From positions 31,228 to 95,227 of the forward strand of contig NZ_RYZH01000026.1 in the NCBI RefSeq assembly GCF_003977685.1: 64,000 bases of DNA, read 5' to 3'. A program made the translations under genes and the position numbers. This document shows, piece by piece, positions 1 to 7,660 of this stretch (positions are counted from its first letter, which is position 1; each line of letters starts with the position of its first letter). The DNA is from Tautonia sociabilis. GTDB lineage: Bacteria > Planctomycetota > Planctomycetia > Isosphaerales > Isosphaeraceae. The notes under the pieces are model-generated. The model was not told the DNA's origin. It searched no databases and saw only the letters and a list, made by a program, of their open reading frames with translations.

Positions 1-2
1 AG

Positions 3-629
3 CAAGGGCGGATCATGTACGACCTCGCCGCCGACGTCTACCGCCTCCGCCCGCTGACCGACGCTCCGATCGACCTGGCTCGCCTGGAATACCGGAACCA
101 GCGCGAGCGCATCGCCCACGACCTCGTCGCCCGCCGGGGGGCCGTGACGATCGTCTCCGAAAACCGGATCGCCACCGCCGGGCTGGAGCTGACCGGCCGC
201 GTCGAGGTGGCCGAGGACCGCCGCGAGTACCGCCCGGTGATGCTCCTCTCCGAAGAGGGGCAGGTCTCCAAGGCCGAATGCACCTGCCCCCTCTTCCGCC
301 GCCAGGGCCTCAAGGACGGTCCCTGCGCCCACCTCATCGCCCTGCGGATGGCCCTCGCCGAGCGGGAGACGCTCCGCCGCCGGGGCCTCTCCCCCACCGA
401 GGCCCTCACCGCCGAAACCCGAGTCTTCAGCCGGCGGGACGACCGCGGCGAAGACGTCTCTCAGCTCTCGCTCGACCGCCAGCGCCTGACGATCCACTGG
501 GGCCGAGCCGGCTCCCCGATGCGTCGCCAACGGCTCGCCTTCGACTCGGTCGAAGACGCCCGCACCGCCTACCTCTCCCGGGTCGATCGGTTGACTGGCC
601 TGGGCTTCCTCGACGCCTCCTCCAGCTAG
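3..629 (+). CDS. SWIM zinc-finger / WGR-domain protein, C-terminal part
   Basis: The frame is already open at the left window edge, so this is read as the C-terminal part of a longer protein. An internal ATG at 15 would give 204 residues. A SWIM-type zinc-binding motif is visible (ECTCP, then about 17 residues later PCAHL, i.e. CxC...CxH). After it comes a WGR-like segment beginning LTIHWGRAG. SWIM fingers bind nucleic acid or protein, and WGR domains occur in PARP-like and other DNA-associated proteins. No catalytic domain is visible in this fragment, so its role cannot be assigned. rsmH follows 30 bp downstream on the same strand. Confidence 0.75.
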   Translation, partial: QGRIMYDLAADVYRLRPLTDAPIDLARLEYRNQRERIAHDLVARRGAVTIVSENRIATAGLELTGRVEVAEDRREYRPVMLLSEEGQVSKAECTCPLFRRQGLKDGPCAHLIALRMALAERETLRRRGLSPTEALTAETRVFSRRDDRGEDVSQLSLDRQRLTIHWGRAGSPMRRQRLAFDSVEDARTAYLSRVDRLTGLGFLDASSS

Positions 630-659
630 CCCGACGAAACCAGAACAGACCCCGGACCC

Positions 660-1529
660 ATGCCCCCGATCCACCGGCCCGTGATGCTCGACGAGGTGCT
701 CCGCTGGCTCTCCCCCGGGCCCGGCGGCGTGTTCGTCGACGCCACCGCCGGGGCCGGCGGCCACTCGGCGGCCATCGCCGATCGGGTCGGCCCCTCGGGC
801 CGAGTGATCGCCCTCGACCGCGACCCGATGATGCTCGACCTGGCCCGAGATCGCACCCGGGACCGGCCCGTCACCCTCATCCACTCGGCCTCCGACCGGA
901 TCGCCCCGGTGCTCGACACCCTGGGGATCGCCGAGGTCGACGGCATCCTCGCCGACCTCGGCTTCGCCTCCGACCAGATGGACACCGCCTCCCGAGGCTT
1001 CAGCTTCCAACGCGAGGGGCCGCTCGACATGCGGTTCGACCCCTCCCAGCCGACCACCGCCGCCACCATCGTCAACACCTGGCCCCCCGAGGACCTGATC
1101 GCCGCCTTCCGAGCCTTCGGCGACGAACCCCGCGCCCGGGCCATCGCCGACCGGATCGTCGAACGCCGCCGCCAGGCCCCGATCGAGACGACCTCCCAGC
1201 TCGCCGACCTCGTCCGGTCGGCCTACGGCCACCGCCGAGAGCGAACCGACCCGGCCACCCGAGTCTTCCAGGCGCTTCGGATCGCCGTCAACGACGAGCT
1301 GGCCACGCTCGACCGCTTCCTCGACTCCGCCCCCGACCGCCTCCGGCCCGGCGGCCGCCTCGTCGTGCTCACCTTCCACTCGCTGGAGGACGAGCGCGTC
1401 AAGGCCGCCTTCCGCGACGACGACCGCCTCCGCCCGCTCACGAAGAAGCCCGAGATCGCCGGCGACCGAGAGCTGAGGCAGAACCCCCGGGCGCGCAGCG
1501 CCAAGCTCCGGGCCGCCGAACGCATCTGA
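660..1529 (+). CDS. rsmH: 16S rRNA (cytosine(1402)-N(4))-methyltransferase RsmH
   Basis: RsmH (MraW) uses S-adenosylmethionine to N4-methylate C1402 of 16S rRNA in the decoding centre. The 289-residue product starts HRPVMLDEVLRWL and carries the SAM-binding loop FVDATAGAGGHSA. It also has the family signature ADLGFASDQMD...RGFSF...PLDMRFD, the HSLEDERVKAAFR segment and the usual basic C-terminus NPRARSAKLRAAERI. Length is normal for the family (about 290-315). In many bacteria this gene begins the dcw cell-division cluster. Here no ftsL, ftsI or mur genes follow, consistent with the dispersed dcw genes and lack of FtsZ in planctomycetes. Confidence 0.96.
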   Translation: MPPIHRPVMLDEVLRWLSPGPGGVFVDATAGAGGHSAAIADRVGPSGRVIALDRDPMMLDLARDRTRDRPVTLIHSASDRIAPVLDTLGIAEVDGILADLGFASDQMDTASRGFSFQREGPLDMRFDPSQPTTAATIVNTWPPEDLIAAFRAFGDEPRARAIADRIVERRRQAPIETTSQLADLVRSAYGHRRERTDPATRVFQALRIAVNDELATLDRFLDSAPDRLRPGGRLVVLTFHSLEDERVKAAFRDDDRLRPLTKKPEIAGDRELRQNPRARSAKLRAAERI

Positions 1530-1576
1530 CCGGACCCCAACGCCGTCCGGACCGATCCCCCCCAGACGAGGCCAGC

Positions 1577-1855
1577 ATGTCCCGCACCACCGACCTGCTC
1601 TCCCTCTGGCGGGCCATCGAGCGGGCCGGCGGCATCGGCCCCTACGTCGACGCCCAGCTCGCCCAGCGCGGCGTTCTCATCCCTCGCCGAAACAGCGATG
1701 CCCTGTCCGACCGCGAGCAAGAGGCCGACAAGAAGTCCCTCAAGGAAGAGGCCGCCCGCCGCAAGGAGATCCGCCGAGAAGCCTGGCTCGCCTTCCGCTC
1801 CCGGCACGTCGTCCTCCTCGGCGAGGGGATCTCCGAGAACGATCCGGCGTGGCCA
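1577..1855 (+). pseudogene. N-terminal remnant of a reverse transcriptase family protein
   Basis: The ATG at 1577 is preceded by GAGG at short spacing. About 90 codons follow that resemble, from memory, the conserved N-terminal extension of a planctomycete RNA-directed DNA polymerase family: SLWRAIERAGGIGPYV, a KKSLKEEAARRKEIRREAW stretch and HVVLLGEGI.END. In the intact family this precedes the RT palm and fingers with the YxDD site. Here similarity stops near 1850 and unrelated sequence runs into the FHA gene, so no polymerase domain exists. The frame stays open and in phase with the FHA gene at 2078, so a read-through product is formally possible. The family call is inference and needs a search. 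Confidence 0.5.
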
Positions 1856-2077
1856 ACTCCACGAACACACGCATGCGTAAGATGTGGAAAAATCTCCGAA
1901 ATCCGCGAGGATCGTCCCGAGGGCTTGCGTCCGCTGCGGCTCCGATGTAGACCAGAAGACGGGCGGCCTTCCATCCGCCGGATCGACCAATCCTTCTGGT
2001 CGTCACATTTGGGAAGCCCTCTCCTCTCCTCGCCTTCCCGGCCAACGTGGGCCCGCCCGCGCTCGGAGTCGAACGCG

Positions 2078-3892
2078 ATGGAAGTCAGGCTCGTCCAGCT
2101 CGGCGCGTACGGCAACCAGCACCACCGCATGACCGGCAAGGAATGCGTCATCGGGCGAGAGCCGTCGTGCGACCTCCGGCCCGACCACGGCCGGGTGAGC
2201 AAGCGGCACTGTCGGCTCTACTGGAGAGCCGACCGGCTGATGGTCGAGGACATCAACTCCGCCGACGGCACCAGCGTCAACGGCCAGCGCATCGAGGCCC
2301 CCGTCGAGTTGACCGACGGCGACGAACTGGCGGTCGGCCCGGTGCACTACCTGGTGCTGGTGGGCGACCCGGCCGAACTCGATCGCCGGTCCCCCTCCTG
2401 GATCGCCGAGACGATCAAGGCCCGCCACGGCGGCGTCGTCTCCGCCGGCGTCACCGACTCCAACGTTATCGTCTCCCCGGCCATGCAGACCGCCCAGAAG
2501 ATCCTCGACCGCCTGCACGGCGAGGAGGACGTCTTCGAGGAGGTCGGCCACGCACCGAAGCCGACCCCCTCCCGGCACGGCCTGGAGGTGCAGGATCAGC
2601 ACGGCATCGCCCTGGCCCGCATCCTCGACCGCGACCTGATCGACGAGGATGACATCCGCCGCGTCGCCCACCAACTGGAGGAGCTGATCGCCGCGGGCAA
2701 GGTCCGCATCGCGCTGGATTTCCGCAACGTCGAGCACTGCTCCAGCCAGGCCCTCAGCGCCGTGCTCAGCGTCTACGAGCATTGCCGAAAGGGGGGAGGC
2801 GCCCTGAAGATCTGCACCGTCCAGCCGGCGGTCGCGCAACTGTTCTTCATGACCGATCTCTACAAGCATATCGAGATGTTCCCCGACGCCGAGCCGGCGC
2901 TGGAGAGCGTCTGGCCCCGCCCCTCCCGGCCGGAGGAGCCCGAGGAGGGGACCGGGCCGACCGCCTCTTGGGCAACGGCAACAGCAACGGCAACGGCGGC
3001 CCCGGCCCCGGCCGCCGCTCCGGGTTCCCCCACCGTCCGGCTGATCGTCGAGGCGGGCCGAGCCAAGGGGAGAGCCATCGAGATCAAAGGCCGCCGCTTC
3101 GTCATCGGCCGCGATCCCCGCTGCCAGCTCCGCCCCAACAGCGAGACGGTCAGCCGGATCCACGCCATCATCGAGCTGCGCGACGGCAAGGTCTTCGTCC
3201 GAGACTACGGCACCAAGAACGGCACCATCCTCGCCGGCCGCACCCTCCGCGGCGAGGAGGCCGAGGCCCGAGACGGCGACCCGATGCAGGTCGGCGTCCT
3301 CCAGTTCTCGCTCCAGATCCTCTCCGGCCCCGCCCCGGGCACCGCCGACGACGACGCCCTGGCCTCCTGGCTGCTTGACCAGGCCGCCTCCGCCGACCCC
3401 CACGCCGACACGGCGCTGCTGATCCGCTCCCCCTCCTCCGATCCCGGCACCGGAGCCGGAGCCGGGGCCGGGGCCGGGGCCGGGGCCGAGGCCGAGGCCG
3501 GCGGCGGGCCTCTCCCCGGAGCGGGGGACCCGTCCCTCTCCACCAACGCCCTGGCCTGCGAGATCGTCCACGGCGTCCTCGTCGCCCGCATCCGCGAGTC
3601 GTTCCTCGACGACGAGACCACCGTCGGCCCGCTCCGTTACGAGTTGCAATCCTTCTTCGACAAGCCGCTCCCCCGCCGCGTCGTGCTCAGCCTCGAACAC
3701 GTCGACTACCTCTCCAGCCGAGCCGTCGGCGTCATCCTCGCCTTCTTCCAGCACCTCGACCGGGAGCACGGCGCCCTGCGCGTCTGCTGCGTCGCGCCGA
3801 AAATCCTCCCCGTGCTCGACTCGATGCGGCTGCCCAAGCTCGTCGACCTCTACGCCTCGGTCGAGGAGGCGGTCGACGACCCCTGGATCTGA
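2078..3892 (+). CDS. FHA-STAS-FHA-STAS tandem regulatory protein
   Basis: The 604-residue protein is built from two copies of the same two-domain unit. FHA 1 (about residues 1-92) has IGRE, SKRH and DGTSVNG. STAS 1 is at about 169-277. FHA 2 (about 317-414) has IGRDPRC, SRIHA and TKNGTIL. An Ala/Gly/Glu-rich linker (about 454-478) leads to STAS 2 (about 490-604). FHA domains bind phosphothreonine peptides, and STAS domains occur in anti-sigma antagonists and phosphorylation switches. The protein therefore probably links Ser/Thr kinase signalling to partner switching. Candidate phospho-acceptor serines lie in NVEHCSSQALSA and HVDYLSSRAVGV. The ATG at 2078 was chosen because FHA 1 starts there; the frame is open far upstream only as a GC-rich artefact. 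Confidence 0.88.
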   Translation: MEVRLVQLGAYGNQHHRMTGKECVIGREPSCDLRPDHGRVSKRHCRLYWRADRLMVEDINSADGTSVNGQRIEAPVELTDGDELAVGPVHYLVLVGDPAELDRRSPSWIAETIKARHGGVVSAGVTDSNVIVSPAMQTAQKILDRLHGEEDVFEEVGHAPKPTPSRHGLEVQDQHGIALARILDRDLIDEDDIRRVAHQLEELIAAGKVRIALDFRNVEHCSSQALSAVLSVYEHCRKGGGALKICTVQPAVAQLFFMTDLYKHIEMFPDAEPALESVWPRPSRPEEPEEGTGPTASWATATATATAAPAPAAAPGSPTVRLIVEAGRAKGRAIEIKGRRFVIGRDPRCQLRPNSETVSRIHAIIELRDGKVFVRDYGTKNGTILAGRTLRGEEAEARDGDPMQVGVLQFSLQILSGPAPGTADDDALASWLLDQAASADPHADTALLIRSPSSDPGTGAGAGAGAGAGAEAEAGGGPLPGAGDPSLSTNALACEIVHGVLVARIRESFLDDETTVGPLRYELQSFFDKPLPRRVVLSLEHVDYLSSRAVGVILAFFQHLDREHGALRVCCVAPKILPVLDSMRLPKLVDLYASVEEAVDDPWI

Positions 3893-3924
3893 CCGCCCCC
3901 GGCCAGACCGACTCCCTCCCCGGC

Positions 3925-4191
3925 TCAGAACCCGCCGAAGGCCCCGATCACCGCCCCGATCCCCAGCAGACCCAGCACGATCCACCACCACGGCCGCCCT
4001 TCCCAGGCCCGGAGGCGGCGGCCGACGATGAAGTCGCCACAGTGGGGGCATCGCTCGGCGTCCTCGAACACCTCGGCGCCGCACGACGGGCAGGGGAGCA
4101 CGCCCGACTCCTCGTCGTCGTCCTCCTCCTCGTTAGGCTCCAGGAGGTCGTCCTCCTCGTCGTCATCCCAGTCGGGCGGTTCGTCTCTCAT
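3925..4191 (-). CDS. Small zinc-ribbon membrane protein
   Basis: The 88-residue product has three parts. A very acidic N-terminus (Asp/Glu runs) is followed by a double zinc knuckle CPSCG...CPHCG at about residues 33-52. A single C-terminal hydrophobic segment, WWWIVLGLLGIGAVIGAFGG, ends the protein. This layout suggests a one-pass inner-membrane protein with a cytosolic zinc ribbon. No function is known to me. It is convergent with the FHA-STAS gene, whose stop lies 32 bp away. Confidence 0.8.
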   Translation of the reverse strand: MRDEPPDWDDDEEDDLLEPNEEEDDDEESGVLPCPSCGAEVFEDAERCPHCGDFIVGRRLRAWEGRPWWWIVLGLLGIGAVIGAFGGF

Positions 4192-4259
4192 GTCCTGAAG
4201 CCCGTCGGGGGCGGACGCCCGCTGCCGCCAAGAAGTCGGGGGCTCCGGAGCATCGCTCC

Positions 4260-5642
4260 TCAGGCCCCCACCAGCTCCCGGATCGGCTCGGCCTCGGCCA
4301 GCAGCGGGATCGGCCGGCCGGTCTGATCGGAGAACGTCTGGTGGTAATCGATCCCCAGGAAACGATACCAGGTGGCCAGCAGGTCCCGGGGGTGGAACGG
4401 GCGGTCAGCCGGCTCCTCGCCGCGTCGGGTGGTGGCGCCGATGGCCTGGCCCATGGGCATCCCGCCTCCGGAGAGCAGCGCCGACATCGCCCGGGACCAG
4501 TGCTCCCTCCCCGGCTGGCCCTGGTGGTTGGAGAGCTTCGGCGTGTGGCTCATCTCCCCCATGACGACGACCAGCGTGTCCCGCTCCATTCCCCGGGCGT
4601 AAACATCCTCGATCAGGGCCGAGACGGCGCGGTCGAGCACGGGCAACCGGATCTTCATTTGATCGAAGATGTTCCAGACGCTGGCGTGGTCGTCCCACGA
4701 GAACGCCTTCTGGCCCGGGACGCACGGGAAGTCGATCGTCACCAGCCGGACGCCCGCCTCCACCAGCCGCCGGGCCAGCAGGCAGCGCTGGCCGATCTCG
4801 TCCCGGCCGTAGCGGTCCCTCAGGCGGGGATCTTCCCGGGAGAGGTCGAAGGCGTCTCGAGCCGCGGTGCCGGTGAGCAACGAGAGGGCCTGACGCTGGA
4901 AGGTGTCGAGGGCGGCGACCGACTCGATCCGGTCGATCGCCCGGCGCATCTGGTCGAACCGCTCCAGCAGGCGTCCCCTCGTCGCGAGTTGGCCTCGGCG
5001 GTTCTCGTCCAGGCTCAGCGCGGGGACCTGGAACTCCGGGGCGCTCGGGTCGCCCGCCACGGCGAACGGCCCGTGCGACGCCCCGAAGTGCCCCCCTCCG
5101 GTATAGCGCAGCCGGGGCAGGGCCACCCACTGCGGCATCCCCGGCAGCCGGCTGGGCATCAGGGCATGCGCCACCTGGAAGAAGTCGGGATACTTCGGCT
5201 GGAACGGCGGCGACTCGACCAGCTCGCCGGTATACCCGGTCAGCACCGTGTGCGTGCTGTTGACGTGGCCCGGGCTCTCGTGCGTCAGCGACCGGACCAG
5301 GGCGTACTTGTCGGCGATCCGGGCCAGCCTCGGCAGGTGCTCGCTGATGAGGACGCCGGGCACGTTCGTCTCAATCGGCCGGAACTCTCCCCGGTATTCC
5401 TCCGGCGCTTCCGGCTTCAGGTCGAACGTCTCCATGTGGCTCGGGCCGCCCCAGAGCCAGACCAGGATGATCGACGGTCCCGGGCTCGGCCCCGAGGGAG
5501 CCGGGCCGTCGCCTCGGGCGGCCGCCTCCAGGCGGAGCAGGTCGGCCAGCCCCAGGCCCGAGAGCCCGGTCAGCGCGGCCCTCAGAAACGCCCGGCGCGG
5601 CAGGGTCCCTTCGCAACGGCCGGCGGGGATCGGCATCGACAT
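4260..5642 (-). CDS. DUF1501 domain-containing protein, Tat-exported
   Basis: This 460-residue protein begins with a twin-arginine signal (LPRRAFLRAALTGLSGLGL), which predicts folded export. The mature part is DUF1501-like: IILVWLWGGPSHMETFDLKP, a central SLTHESPGHVNSTH block, GVRLVTIDFP with WDDH, and VVVMGEMSHTPK near the end. DUF1501 proteins are abundant in planctomycetes. They resemble alkaline-phosphatase-superfamily (sulfatase-like) folds and are often paired with DUF1553 or DUF1549 cytochrome-type genes. No such partner is present here, and the next gene on the same strand is a sulfatase. Substrate unknown. Confidence 0.93.
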   Translation of the reverse strand: MSMPIPAGRCEGTLPRRAFLRAALTGLSGLGLADLLRLEAAARGDGPAPSGPSPGPSIILVWLWGGPSHMETFDLKPEAPEEYRGEFRPIETNVPGVLISEHLPRLARIADKYALVRSLTHESPGHVNSTHTVLTGYTGELVESPPFQPKYPDFFQVAHALMPSRLPGMPQWVALPRLRYTGGGHFGASHGPFAVAGDPSAPEFQVPALSLDENRRGQLATRGRLLERFDQMRRAIDRIESVAALDTFQRQALSLLTGTAARDAFDLSREDPRLRDRYGRDEIGQRCLLARRLVEAGVRLVTIDFPCVPGQKAFSWDDHASVWNIFDQMKIRLPVLDRAVSALIEDVYARGMERDTLVVVMGEMSHTPKLSNHQGQPGREHWSRAMSALLSGGGMPMGQAIGATTRRGEEPADRPFHPRDLLATWYRFLGIDYHQTFSDQTGRPIPLLAEAEPIRELVGA

Positions 5643-5832
5643 CGGCGGGTTTCTCCTCCGGCAGCGTGCGGCCAGGTCGGATCGCGTCGGACGCTCGCGC
5701 GCACCCTCCGCGATCGCGCAAGCGATCGATCCGGGCCGGGTCCGGGGGAGAGGCGGCCCACCCCCGAAACTCTAGGCATCCGCCCCATGTTCAGCAAGAG
5801 TTTATCAGGCCCGATGCTCGACCGGGCCCGGC

Positions 5833-5872
5833 GCGACGCGCCTCAACGCGCCGCGACGCGCCTCAACGCGCC
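5833..5872. repeat. 20-bp direct duplication across sulfatase stop codon
   Basis: Two perfect adjacent 20-bp units (5833-5852 and 5853-5872) each contain the sequence read on the minus strand as GCGCGTTGAGGCG. The right copy contains the sulfatase stop codon and the left copy repeats it downstream, so the duplication leaves the protein unchanged. Confidence 0.9.
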
Positions 5873-7293
5873 TGGGCCCTCAGCTCCTCCAGCCGACGCC
5901 GGAGCTCGGCCAGCCGGGACGACTCGGCCGGGTCGGCGGCCCGGTCGTGCTCCTCGAAGGGGTCGGCCTCCAGGTCGTAGAGCTCCTCGGTGCCGAACTC
6001 GGGCCAGTAGATGTACTTCTCCCCCTGGCGGACGACCGCCTCCGAGGCCGGGATACGGTCCGGGCTCGTCACCGTCGGATGCTCATAGTAGAACTCCTCG
6101 CGCCAGCTCGGCGGCCGGGAGTCCAGGTACAGCGGCGCCGCGTCCTTTCCCTGCATCCCCGACGGGGCCGGAACGCCCGCCGCGGCCAGCAGCGTCGGGG
6201 CGATGTCCACGTTGAGCACCATCGCGTCGTTGACGGTCCCCCGCTTCGCCTCGGGCATCCTCGGGTCGACGACGATCAGCGGCACCCGGATCGACTCCTC
6301 GTACGGGTACCACTTGTCGGCCAGGCCATGCTCGCCGAGGAAGTAGCCGTTGTCCCCCATGAAGACGATCAGGGTGTTCTCCAGCTCCCCCTGGGCCTCC
6401 AGCGCCTCCAGGATCCGGCCGATCGCGGTGTCGACCTCGGTGACGAGCCGGTAGTAGCGTTTCACGAAGTCCTGGTACTTCTCCGGCGAGTCGAACCGCC
6501 AGCGCCAGCGCACGCGCCCCTCGTTCCGCTCGGTGGCCAGGAAGGGGGGGAGCCGGTGGAAGTGCGACGCGGTGGCCGTGGCCGGCACGGGGATCGTCAC
6601 CCCTTGGTAGAGCGATTCGCTCTCGGGCTGGCAGAGGTACTGCTCCGGGTTGCGGTCCTCGGCGTGAGCGGCGAAGAAGGCGACCGTCAGGCAGAAGGGG
6701 CGGTCCTTCGGCCGCTGGTCGAGGAAGCGGAGCGCGTCCCGCTCGTTGCGGTCGGTGACGTGGATCCGGGTCCCGTCGGGCAGGGTCATGAAGTGCCGGC
6801 CGTGGTAGGAGGTGCCGAAGTCGAACTCGGCGGAGGGAAAGGAGCCGTTGTGCCACTTGCCGACGTGCCCGGTCCAGTAGCCGGAGGCCCGGAGCAGCGC
6901 GGGGTAGGTCTCCGACCAGGGGGTTCGGAACATCGGCCTCGCCCGCTCTCCGCCGTGCCGGGACATCCACTGGCCGGTGAACAGGCTCGCCCGGCTGACC
7001 CAGCAGATCGAGGTCGTCACCCTCGCCTGGCGGAACCAGACGCCCCGAGCCGCCAGCTCGTCCAGAACCGGCGTCCGCACCACTCGGTTGCCGGCGTATC
7101 CCAGGGTGTCCCACCGCCAGTCGTCCGCGAAGAGGACGAGCACATTCGGCCGCCCCCTCGCCCCCTCGTCCTCCCCCGCCGTTGCCGACGGCGCCATCGC
7201 CAGCCCCATCGCCAGGGCCATCACCGGCACCAGCGCGATCGTCCTCGACCGGCTCCTCGAACCGGCCTCGGGGGCACCCGTTGCGTCGCTCAT
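5863..7293 (-). CDS. Sulfatase (arylsulfatase family), exported
   Basis: The 476-residue protein has an N-terminal hydrophobic signal region (about 17-40) and the sulfatase start [19 protein letters not shown] with metal-binding DD. The formylglycine site is C97-W-V-S-R101 followed by ASLFTGQ. The third position is Val instead of the usual Pro or Ala. Further on are KWHNG, FLGEHG.ADKW and VDIAPTLL, as in iduronate-2-sulfatase-like enzymes. It probably cleaves sulfate esters of polysaccharides in the periplasm after activation by a formylglycine-generating enzyme not seen in this window. A 20-bp duplication covers its stop codon. The gene diverges from the ThDP enzyme at 7661. Confidence 0.93.
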   Translation of the reverse strand: MSDATGAPEAGSRSRSRTIALVPVMALAMGLAMAPSATAGEDEGARGRPNVLVLFADDWRWDTLGYAGNRVVRTPVLDELAARGVWFRQARVTTSICWVSRASLFTGQWMSRHGGERARPMFRTPWSETYPALLRASGYWTGHVGKWHNGSFPSAEFDFGTSYHGRHFMTLPDGTRIHVTDRNERDALRFLDQRPKDRPFCLTVAFFAAHAEDRNPEQYLCQPESESLYQGVTIPVPATATASHFHRLPPFLATERNEGRVRWRWRFDSPEKYQDFVKRYYRLVTEVDTAIGRILEALEAQGELENTLIVFMGDNGYFLGEHGLADKWYPYEESIRVPLIVVDPRMPEAKRGTVNDAMVLNVDIAPTLLAAAGVPAPSGMQGKDAAPLYLDSRPPSWREEFYYEHPTVTSPDRIPASEAVVRQGEKYIYWPEFGTEELYDLEADPFEEHDRAADPAESSRLAELRRRLEELRAQAR

Positions 7294-7660
7294 CGGCCTC
7301 GGCCTCGCGATCCCCTGGAGACGCTCCTCGACGAGAAGGACCGCCGATCGCGGTCCTCGACCAGCCTAGTCGACCTCCCCCCCCGAAACAACGCGCCCCC
7401 ATCTCCGCCCTCGCTCCCCGGGGCTCCGAGGATCCGAGGCTCCTCCCCGCTCCGTCGCTCGGGCCTGGTCCTGCCGGCCCCGAGCCGAGCCTTCGCCCGA
7501 CAATCCGATCAACCCCACCGACCCGACCAGCCGATCCCCAAAGCACCCCGGATTCCGGTTCGCCCCTTCACGACGACGGGGCACTATAGAGCGACTGTAG
7601 CGATCCGGGCGGGGCTGCGGCCCCGTCCCCTCGGTGCCGAGCGATCAGGGAGAGCCTCCG
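7294..7660. other. Divergent intergenic region
   Basis: A 367-bp gap between the divergent sulfatase and ThDP-enzyme genes. A possible -10 (TATAGA, about 7587-7592) faces the ThDP gene and AGGGAGA precedes its ATG. No convincing -35, gene or repeat was seen. Confidence 0.5.

Noticed and set aside
278..2077. Long plus-strand open frame upstream of the FHA-STAS gene
   Set aside because: It is the wrong-frame shadow of rsmH (Arg/Pro/His-rich) until 1577; only the RT-like stretch inside it has protein character.
2003..4084. Minus-strand open frame opposite the FHA-STAS gene
   Set aside because: Gly/Val/Asp-rich mirror of a real gene in GC-rich DNA; no domain.
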